From contig JBKJUK010000046.1 in assembly GCA_046590705.1 (NCBI GenBank), positions 1-8,992 of the forward strand: a stretch of 8,992 nt of DNA. Direction: 5' to 3'. This stretch comes from JBKJUK01 sp046590705 (GTDB taxonomy: Bacteria > Acidobacteriota > Thermoanaerobaculia > Gp7-AA8). The notes under the pieces were generated by a model. The model was not told where the DNA came from, made no database searches, and saw only the letters and a list, made by a program, of their open reading frames with translations. The translations under genes and the position numbers were made by a program. This document shows positions 1 through 4,733 of the stretch, in pieces; the first letter of the stretch is position 1; each line of letters begins with the position of its first letter.

Positions 1-756
1 GTTGGTGGCGATCATGCCGTCGGCAATTTCGCTGCAGACCGCGGCAAGATTGGTCAGTTGCACATCATCGAGATCAGGTGCGATCTTCACGAGGATCGGA
101 TGCTCTCCGGTTCGCGCAAACGAGATTTCCTTCCGCGCGCGCTTCAGTCGCTCGATGATTTCGGAGATGTGATCGACCGTCTGCAGATCGCGCAGACCGG
201 GCGTGTTGGGCGAGGAGATATTCACCACCACCGCGTCAGCATACGGAGCGAGGATTCTGTAGCAATCTTCGTAGGCCTGTGCCGCTTCCTCGGTGGAAAC
301 GTCCTTATTTTTACCAATGTTCACGAACAGGGGAACTGCTGAATCCTCTCGGGAAGTCTTTGCAAGCCTCGCAGCCACAGCAGCCGCACCCTGATTGTTG
401 AACCCAAGACGGTTGATTAGGGCTCCATCATCGGGAAGCCGGAACATGCGTGGCTTAGGGTTCCCGGGCTGCGGGTGAAGCGTCACAGTCCCGACCTCCA
501 CGAAGCCGAACCCGACCGCTGTCAGAAACGGGACCATCTCGCCGTTCTTGTCGAAGCCTGCGGCAATGCCGAGTGGGTTCCGGAACTGCAGTCCCCAGAT
601 GGTTCTCGGCCTCGCCACGTCATCGGATCCAAGAATCTTCCTGATGCCGGACAAAAGAATGCGGTTTTCCTGCGAAGCCCGAATCAGCCGCACAGCGATT
701 TCATGAGCGGTCTCCGCGTCGAGACGGAACAGAAGCTGGCGGATGAGTGAGTACAT
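1..756 (-). CDS. pyrD: Dihydroorotate dehydrogenase (quinone), class 2, 5' part; runs off the left edge
   Basis: Oxidises dihydroorotate to orotate in pyrimidine synthesis, passing electrons through FMN to membrane quinone. Reading the minus strand from 756 gives 252 uninterrupted residues, about three quarters of the usual ~340. The N-terminus (MYSLIRQLLFRLDAETAHEI) is the amphipathic membrane-binding region typical of class 2. Next come the FMN/barrel motifs GIAAGFDKNG (63-72) and VEVGTVT (86-92), the segment INRLGFNNQG (114-123), and VNISSPNTPGLR (178-189), which holds the catalytic serine of class 2 enzymes. ILVKIAPDLDD (221-231) and IATN (249-252) close the visible part. The ATG at 756-754 fits family N-termini exactly; no Shine-Dalgarno is visible. 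It is divergent from lexA. The C-terminus lies outside the window. Identity is near certain. Confidence 0.96.
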   Translation of the reverse strand, partial: MYSLIRQLLFRLDAETAHEIAVRLIRASQENRILLSGIRKILGSDDVARPRTIWGLQFRNPLGIAAGFDKNGEMVPFLTAVGFGFVEVGTVTLHPQPGNPKPRMFRLPDDGALINRLGFNNQGAAAVAARLAKTSREDSAVPLFVNIGKNKDVSTEEAAQAYEDCYRILAPYADAVVVNISSPNTPGLRDLQTVDHISEIIERLKRARKEISFARTGEHPILVKIAPDLDDVQLTNLAAVCSEIADGMIATN

Positions 757-757
757 G

Positions 758-772
758 ACAATCAGTGATTGT
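758..772. promoter_or_regulatory. 15-bp perfect palindrome just before the pyrD start; operator or translation-control candidate
   Basis: ACAATCA-G-TGATTGT is a perfect 7-bp inverted repeat around one central base. It ends 1 nt before the pyrD start codon (756) and overlaps a -10-like TACAAT (773-768, minus strand). The position suits a repressor operator, or a short mRNA hairpin at the start codon. No regulator is identified; a chance palindrome is possible. Confidence 0.4.
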
Positions 773-773
773 A
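768..773 (-). promoter_or_regulatory. Possible -10 element of pyrD (TACAAT)
   Basis: TACAAT on the minus strand matches the TATAAT consensus at 5 of 6 bases and ends 11 nt before the pyrD ATG. The expected transcription start would leave a leader of only a few bases. No convincing -35 is seen. It overlaps the palindrome at 758-772. Confidence 0.3.
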
Positions 774-810
774 GGCGCTGAGCTCTTGCGCGTTTAGAGA
801 TGTGAGGCGG

Positions 811-970
811 TTGTGTGGCACAGGCAATCCTGCCTGTGGCGCGCCGCCGTGACTTCGATGGCCAATTCCTTTCTGACCGAAATCTCCCTCAATCGGCGAG
901 TCTCCGGCGGGACGCAGGTGGTTCGATTTCCGATTCCGGCCCCACAGGCAGGATTGCCTGTGCCACACAA
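811..970. repeat. Palindromic doublet: two inverted 29-bp hairpin units (REPIN/BIME-like)
   Basis: The 29 bases at 811-839 recur perfectly, inverted, at 942-970, separated by 102 bp. Each arm is itself a perfect hairpin: CACAGGCA / TGCCTGTG with a 4-nt loop (stems 819-826 with 831-838, and 943-950 with 955-962). The element is therefore two hairpins in head-to-head orientation inside a larger inverted repeat. This layout resembles REP doublets (BIMEs/REPINs) or a small non-autonomous element. It occupies most of the pyrD-lexA gap. Open frames across it begin with the same short peptide from both arms, showing they are repeat-derived and not genes. The 971-1056 stretch after it shows nothing recognisable. 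Confidence 0.85.
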
Positions 971-1071
971 GCGTGTTGTATTTGCTTGCGGCGAGTTGGG
1001 CTCTCCGATGCTCATTTCCCCTGTACTCGCTGAGACAAGAAAATAAATTCGCCTGATTACCGCCTTACCAC

Positions 1072-1100
1072 TTGACTTACGCCTTGTTGCCGCCGATATT
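1072..1100 (+). promoter_or_regulatory. Candidate sigma-70-type promoter of lexA
   Basis: TTGACT (1072-1077) and GATATT (1095-1100) are separated by exactly 17 bp, matching 5 of 6 and 4 of 6 consensus bases. Transcription would start near 1107, giving a leader of about 23 nt that includes the lexA ribosome site. The -35 overlaps a TTACGC (1077-1082); its complement GCGTAA occurs at 1113-1118 and 1124-1129. LexA normally represses its own gene, so the operator should lie here, but no known LexA box type (CTGT-N8-ACAG, GAAC-N4-GTTC or GTTC-N7-GTTC) was recognised. Confidence 0.5.
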
Positions 1101-1129
1101 GGTCAAAGGCAAGCGTAAAGGGAGCGTAA

Positions 1130-1738
1130 GTGACCTATCTGACCGAGCGGCAACGAGACATTCTGGCCTTCATCAAACGCCATCAGGCCGAGAATGGAGT
1201 GACCCCCACGCACAAGGAAATCTGCGAGGAGTTCGGTTTCTCTTCCTACGGCACGGTTTACAAACACCTTTCTCTCCTGCAGAAGAAGGGGTTGATCCGG
1301 AAGGATTGGAATCAGAAGCGGGGCGTAGAGCTCGTAGCTGACACAGCTGCGGCCGAAGAAACCACCCGAATGTTGCCCTTTCTCGGGTACATCGCTGCCG
1401 GGCAGCCGATGGATGTTGTGGCCTCCGAAGAGCAGATCTCTGTTCCAGTGGAGCTGACCAGCCGCGGCGAAAACTACGTGCTGAAGGTCCGCGGCGATTC
1501 GATGGTCGACGACGGGATCTTCGACGGAGACTTCGTCATCATCGCGCGGAAAGAGCGCGCTGAGAACGGAGAGATGGTTGTGGCCAACGTGAGGGGAGAG
1601 GTCACTCTCAAGCGTTTTTATGCGGAGGGCCTTCGGGTACGGCTGCAGCCTGCAAATACGTATATGAGCCCGATCTTCGCGCCGAGGGAAGACGTAGCTG
1701 TGCAGGGAATCGTGGTCGGTTTGATGCGTCGTTTTTGA
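1130..1738 (+). CDS. lexA: LexA repressor, SOS regulator with self-cleaving peptidase
   Basis: Represses DNA-damage genes and is inactivated when RecA filaments stimulate its self-cleavage. The protein has 202 residues, the normal LexA length. Residues 1-65 form the winged helix-turn-helix (start MTYLTERQRDILAFIKRH; recognition region THKEICEEFGFSSYGTVYKHL). Residues ~82-202 form the S24 peptidase domain. The scissile Ala90-Gly91 lies in YIAAGQP, the nucleophile Ser124 in RGDSMVDDGI, and the general base Lys161 in VTLKRFY; the Ser-Lys spacing of 37 equals that of E. coli LexA. The start is GTG at 1130, with GGGAG at 1120-1124 five bases upstream. The XRE gene follows 29 nt after its stop on the same strand, probably co-transcribed. 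Autoregulation is expected from the family, but the operator is not identified. Confidence 0.97.
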   Translation: MTYLTERQRDILAFIKRHQAENGVTPTHKEICEEFGFSSYGTVYKHLSLLQKKGLIRKDWNQKRGVELVADTAAAEETTRMLPFLGYIAAGQPMDVVASEEQISVPVELTSRGENYVLKVRGDSMVDDGIFDGDFVIIARKERAENGEMVVANVRGEVTLKRFYAEGLRVRLQPANTYMSPIFAPREDVAVQGIVVGLMRRF

Positions 1739-1755
1739 ACTGAGTGAGAAAGGAA

Positions 1756-1761
1756 GAGGAG
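1756..1761 (+). promoter_or_regulatory. Ribosome binding site that fixes the XRE gene start
   Basis: GAGGAG lies 6 nt before the ATG at 1768. It falls inside the longer frame that would begin at GTG 1744, so the shorter start is preferred. Confidence 0.75.
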
Positions 1762-1767
1762 ATCGCC

Positions 1768-2199
1768 ATGGCTGGATTGGATATGGTTCTGAAACTGCGG
1801 GAGCTTCGCCGGTTGAGAGGGTTGAGTCAGAAAGATGCGGCGCGAGTCTCCGGAATTGGAGAGAAGACCATCAGCTCGTTCGAGACTGGTGAGCGCATCG
1901 GGGCGTTGAAGCTCTCGCAACTCGAGCGCCTCCTGAACGCCTACAACGTCTCGCCTGGCGAATTCTTCAGCGAAGAGCTCGAGAGGAAGATTGCTCCGTG
2001 GGATGAGCTGGTTGCTCCGGCGGGTGCCGAAGAGATTTTCGAGAACCTCGGAACTCTGAGCTCTTCGGTGCGACGGGCGCTCCTGCAGAAGTTCACGCTC
2101 ATGATCGAGACCGCGCAGGAGCTGCAATCGATTCCTTCCACGCCACAGCCCTACTCACGCGAGGAAGTGGACTGGCACATGCTGTCGTCACGTAACTGA
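1768..2199 (+). CDS. XRE-family helix-turn-helix regulator downstream of lexA
   Basis: A 143-residue DNA-binding protein of unknown target. Residues ~7-63 are a Cro/C1-type HTH: LKLRELRRLRGLSQKDAARV, then SGIGEKTISSFETGER and LSQLERLLNAYNVSPGEFF. The C-terminal ~80 residues (ELVAPAGAEEIFENL, SSSVRRALLQKFTLMIETAQ) look helical and acidic and match nothing I know; they may serve for oligomerisation. There is no membrane segment and no ImmA-type peptidase. A GTG at 1744 would add eight residues, but the ribosome site GAGGAG favours ATG 1768. The gene follows lexA by 29 nt, so it should be made with LexA and may tune the same response; that is inference. Its stop codon directly touches the repeat cluster at 2200. 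Confidence 0.85.
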   Translation: MAGLDMVLKLRELRRLRGLSQKDAARVSGIGEKTISSFETGERIGALKLSQLERLLNAYNVSPGEFFSEELERKIAPWDELVAPAGAEEIFENLGTLSSSVRRALLQKFTLMIETAQELQSIPSTPQPYSREEVDWHMLSSRN

Positions 2200-2282
2200 G
2201 AATGGAGAATGGAGAATGTTGAATGTTGAATGGACCGGAGTCGTCTTTGCATTCGACATTCTCCATTCAACATTCTCCATTC
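2200..2282. repeat. Heptad hairpin repeat, copy 1 (five GAATGNN units facing five CATTC units)
   Basis: On the plus strand GAATG recurs every 7 bp at 2200, 2207, 2214, 2221 and 2228. After a 15-bp spacer, the complement CATTC recurs every 7 bp at 2250, 2257, 2264, 2271 and 2278. The two variable bases differ between units (GA, TT, TC). The arms can fold into a long imperfect hairpin with several alternative registers. The repeat starts at the base after the XRE stop codon. It could end transcription in this convergent gap, but no T-tract follows, so it is not called a terminator. A related copy lies at 2479-2546. Confidence 0.85.
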
Positions 2283-2288
2283 TTCAGT

Positions 2289-2475
2289 AACGCCGTCATT
2301 CCGATGAGCACGCGTAGTACTTGAGAGCTTGCGCACTTTGAATGCGAAGAGGAATCTCCGGTCCGCGCCGCGGAGGTCGAACTGTTACAGCGCATCTGCG
2401 CTGACCGGAGATTCCTCCTCGCGGTTACATCAGCGGATCGCGAACGATCTCGCGGCCCGTCGGAATGAAGGCGTT
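2289..2475. repeat. 187-bp inverted-repeat element between the two heptad hairpins
   Basis: The outer ends match inverted at 15 of 17 bases (2289-2305 with 2459-2475; core CATTCCGA near 2298-2304). The inner ends match inverted at 19 of 20 bases (2344-2363 with 2403-2422, containing GAGGAATCTCCGGTC). The middle of each arm has diverged. The blocks GTCATTCCGA and GAGGAATCTC resemble a dispersed palindromic repeat seen between genes in many environmental bacteria (recalled, not searched). There is no transposase and no convincing reading frame. The symmetric position between two copies of another repeat suggests insertion into, or assembly with, that repeat. Confidence 0.7.
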
Positions 2476-2478
2476 AGA

Positions 2479-2546
2479 GAATGGAGAATGACGAAAGTCC
2501 TCGGCGCATTCAACATTCGACATTCTCCATTCAACATTCTCCATTC
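2479..2546. repeat. Heptad hairpin repeat, copy 2 (asymmetric)
   Basis: The left arm has only two clean GAATG units (2479, 2486) and a decayed GAAAG (2493). The right arm has six CATTC units at 7-bp steps (2507, 2514, 2521, 2528, 2535, 2542). The order of variable dinucleotides in its right arm repeats that of copy 1 with one extra unit. It ends at the base before the diguanylate cyclase stop codon (2550-2548), so the 348-bp convergent gap is repeat sequence almost from end to end. Confidence 0.8.
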
Positions 2547-2547
2547 C

Positions 2548-3405
2548 TCAATGCGCCGCGGCCATGAGTCGCGAGGCATGACCGTTCCAGAGTTCGACGC
2601 GGTTTCGCCCGCCATCCTTTGCGCGGTAGAGCGCACGGTCGGCGCGTTCAATGAGCGATGCGGCGCCGAAGAGGCCCTCCTCCGGAACGCTGTCGATGGC
2701 AGCGACGCCGATCGAGGTCGTGACATGGATAGCCTCCCCGAGAAAATGCACAGCAGTGGACTCGAGTCGCAGTCGGATCCTTTCGGCCACGGCCAGTGAG
2801 TTCTCGATTCTCGTTTCAGGGAGCATCAGGCAGAACTCCTCGCCACCATAGCGACCGGGAATGTCATACACGCGGCAGCTGTCGCGCATGATCTGACCGA
2901 CCGTCTGCAGGACCTGGTCCCCGCTCTGATGGCCGAAGCGGTCATTGATCTGCTTGAAATTGTCGATGTCGAGCATCATCAGCGACATCGGCGAACCATG
3001 CCTGAGTGAGCGATTCAACTCGACCTCGATCTTGTCGAGAACATACCATCTGGTGAAAAGACCGGTGAGTGTGTCTTTTGACGACACCTCTGCGAGCGCG
3101 CGATTGCGACTCGCCAGCTCCGTGTTCTCCTTCTCGAGAAGCTGAAGTCGTTCGCTCAGCAATATGTAGTCGGTTCTCAGGGTGCTGCTTTTCGCCGCGA
3201 GATCCGAAAGCTCGTGAAGCAGCGTGCGCTCCGGATTCGTCAGAGGCTCGCCGCTGACTCGGATGAACTGAGTCGCGGAAATCGGCATGACCTGGTCGCC
3301 GGAGATCTCCAGGCTGCGCCCGTCGGTCTGGATGAGTTCACAGCGTTTGCCGATCAGATCAGAAAGCCTCTCCAGGACTGGGGACAAACGGATTTCCTGA
3401 CGCAT
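2548..3405 (-). CDS. Diguanylate cyclase with a C-terminal GGDEF domain
   Basis: Makes the second messenger c-di-GMP from two GTP. In 285 residues, the N-terminal ~75 are a small unrecognised domain with no membrane segment, so the protein should be cytoplasmic. Residues ~80-108 are a predicted coiled coil (LSERLQLLEKENTELASRNR). The GGDEF domain spans ~109-272: DTLTGLFTRWY (111-121), metal/substrate region LDIDNFKQIND (145-155), active-site loop GGEEF (187-191), and the end motif ADRALYRAKDGGRN (255-268). An intact inhibitory I-site RVYD (178-181) lies at the canonical distance, so product inhibition is expected. The start has an excellent GGAGG 4 nt upstream. An extended -10 at 3450-3442 suggests its own promoter, besides possible read-through from the FHA gene 89 nt upstream. 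The input signal is unknown. Confidence 0.94.
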   Translation of the reverse strand: MRQEIRLSPVLERLSDLIGKRCELIQTDGRSLEISGDQVMPISATQFIRVSGEPLTNPERTLLHELSDLAAKSSTLRTDYILLSERLQLLEKENTELASRNRALAEVSSKDTLTGLFTRWYVLDKIEVELNRSLRHGSPMSLMMLDIDNFKQINDRFGHQSGDQVLQTVGQIMRDSCRVYDIPGRYGGEEFCLMLPETRIENSLAVAERIRLRLESTAVHFLGEAIHVTTSIGVAAIDSVPEEGLFGAASLIERADRALYRAKDGGRNRVELWNGHASRLMAAAH

Positions 3406-3441
3406 AGTACCTCCGGAACTTCAGCTTGGCGGGAAGCGCGG

Positions 3442-3450
3442 AGTATAGCA
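3442..3450 (-). promoter_or_regulatory. Extended -10 promoter of the diguanylate cyclase gene (TGCTATACT)
   Basis: On the minus strand TGC directly precedes TATACT (5 of 6 consensus), an extended -10 that can work without a good -35. Transcription would start near 3435, giving a leader of about 30 nt that contains the GGAGG at 3414-3410. It lies in the gap between the FHA gene and the cyclase, so the cyclase need not depend on the upstream gene. Confidence 0.5.
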
Positions 3451-3494
3451 AAAGGGCCAGGAGAGTGACGATACGAGTGCTGGTTCGACGGACC

Positions 3495-4439
3495 TTAGGG
3501 TTTCCGCGTGACACGAAACGTACTGATTCCAGCTTTCAGTAGATCCCCGTCAGCGACGCGGCTGTTCTTTAGAGGGAGCGAGTTCAACAGTGTCCCGTTT
3601 CGACTCTGGTGATCCCGTGCCCGCAGCGTGCCGTCCACGTCGTATTCGAGCGAGAAGTGCCGCCGAGAGAGAAAGTCGTCGGCAATCCTGATGTCTCCCT
3701 CTCGTCCGATCACTGTACCGAACGGAGAGATCTCAAACGTCTTTCCTGCCAGCGGACCTTCCAGACAGACAATTTCAAGAGCGCCTGCGTCGAGGGGATT
3801 CGTCGAATGCGACCGTCGTGAGAGCTTTTCCTTGAGAATTTCGTCTGGAGCGAGCAGTGCACTCGCAGAACTGACCAGTGGCCGGACCTCCTCACCTGGG
3901 TCCTCACATTCTTCGAGCGAGAGTAGAGAGGTTCCGATCCTGAGCAGGTGGAGACCGGGTTCGATCCTGCTCCGTTCGACTGCTACCCCGTCGAGAAATG
4001 TGCCCTGATGGGAGTCGGCATCCTCGATGAACAGACCTGCTTCGAATGCCAGCAGTCGGCAGTGTTTCAGTGAGAGCTCGGGGTCATTGAGATTGAGGTG
4101 GCAGCCGCGCCGCCCAATGGTCATCGGTTCGCGGAAGATGGTGAATCCTTTCTCGATCGTCCCCGATTCGGAATCGAAGGTAAGTCGCACGTTCCGCGAT
4201 TTTGGCAACTGCTCTACCGATGGCTCCGCATTCTGCGGAGAACCTCGATCGATGGCGAAGTCACCGAGCTGAATTTCCGCGAGTTCACCGCCATCGAGCA
4301 CCTGCTGAGCGAGTCTGCCGCGGTCGCCAATCACCCGCTCGCCGCAGAGGCAGCGGCCTACCGTGGTCAGCAGCCTGACCGCGATCTGGGGAGGTACGTC
4401 GTACGACTCCTCACAGCGGGGACATCGAACGAGCGGCAT
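3495..4439 (-). CDS. Zinc-ribbon protein with two FHA domains
   Basis: FHA domains bind phosphothreonine peptides, so this is probably a cytoplasmic adaptor reading Ser/Thr-kinase signals. In 314 residues: a four-cysteine zinc-ribbon-like start (C6-x2-C9 and C30-x-C32); a linker; FHA1 (~87-175) with GR (109-110), S123-x2-H126 and QGTFLDG (145-151); a linker; FHA2 (~222-312) with GR (245-246), S258-RR-H261 and RNGTLLN (280-286). FHA2 has all the standard binding residues. FHA1 carries Gln145 where Asn normally precedes Gly, so its binding may be altered. No kinase, membrane segment or secretion gene is present here. The ATG at 4439 is chosen because no other normal start lies upstream in frame; a GGAGG-like site sits too far (about 15 nt) while TATCAT sits 7 nt before it. 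Likely co-directional with the cyclase gene. Confidence 0.88.
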   Translation of the reverse strand: MPLVRCPRCEESYDVPPQIAVRLLTTVGRCLCGERVIGDRGRLAQQVLDGGELAEIQLGDFAIDRGSPQNAEPSVEQLPKSRNVRLTFDSESGTIEKGFTIFREPMTIGRRGCHLNLNDPELSLKHCRLLAFEAGLFIEDADSHQGTFLDGVAVERSRIEPGLHLLRIGTSLLSLEECEDPGEEVRPLVSSASALLAPDEILKEKLSRRSHSTNPLDAGALEIVCLEGPLAGKTFEISPFGTVIGREGDIRIADDFLSRRHFSLEYDVDGTLRARDHQSRNGTLLNSLPLKNSRVADGDLLKAGISTFRVTRKP

Positions 4440-4446
4440 CGCCGCG

Positions 4447-4452
4447 ATGATA
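4447..4452 (-). promoter_or_regulatory. Possible -10 element of the FHA gene (TATCAT, 7 nt before ATG)
   Basis: TATCAT on the minus strand matches the -10 consensus at 5 of 6 bases and ends 7 nt before the ATG, so transcription could begin at the start codon (leaderless). No good -35 is seen. Confidence 0.35.
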
Positions 4453-4578
4453 ACCCTCCTGCTGCTCCCGAACGATTGAGAATGCGCAGGAATGGGGGAG
4501 AGAGGCGTGACCGTCAGGGATTACGGGGCGGTACCGGACCGTCAATGCCGCCGAACCTTTTCGTCTGGGAAGGTGACC

Positions 4579-4638
4579 TCGGCTCGCCCTGCGTCGGCTA
4601 TCACCATAATGCCATCGGCTCGCCCGTTTTATCGGGCG
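4579..4638. other. Divergent gap 4440-4733: 11-bp direct repeat and a 6-bp hairpin, no gene
   Basis: TCGGCTCGCCC occurs at 4579-4589 and again at 4615-4625, 36 bp apart. The second copy runs into a hairpin CGCCCG-TTTTAT-CGGGCG (4621-4638). No known riboswitch core was recognised on either strand, including the c-di-GMP types that the neighbourhood made worth checking. The rest of the 294-bp gap between the FHA and chemoreceptor genes shows no coding frame with family similarity. Confidence 0.4.
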
Positions 4639-4720
4639 CCCCAAGCTTCACCGGCATACCCCACAGGATTTACGACTGATTCACCAGGATCTCGCATTTA
4701 CGCCGCACTACGCGAACGAT

Positions 4721-4726
4721 TACACT
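4721..4726 (+). promoter_or_regulatory. Possible -10 element of the chemoreceptor gene (TACACT, 7 nt before ATG)
   Basis: TACACT matches the -10 consensus at 4 of 6 bases and ends 7 nt before the ATG at 4734, which has no Shine-Dalgarno. This spacing would give a leaderless mRNA. No clear -35 is present. Confidence 0.3.
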
Positions 4727-4733
4727 GCCGCGA

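Noticed and set aside
762..1046. Several overlapping short open frames on both strands across the hairpin doublet
   Set aside because: They begin with the same peptide from both strands because the two arms are inverted copies; no family similarity and no ribosome sites.
1618..2127. Minus-strand open frame of 169 codons
   Set aside because: Antisense shadow of the ends of lexA and the XRE gene; no recognisable domain.
2200..2546. CRISPR array or tandem satellite
   Set aside because: The 7-bp units have no spacers and the two arms are inverted; no cas genes are present.
2329..2799. Plus-strand open frame of 156 codons starting in the repeat cluster
   Set aside because: Half lies in repeats and half is antisense to the GGDEF domain.
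4440..4733. A c-di-GMP riboswitch in the gap next to the cyclase and FHA genes
   Set aside because: No conserved GEMM core on either strand; only a short direct repeat and a 6-bp hairpin.
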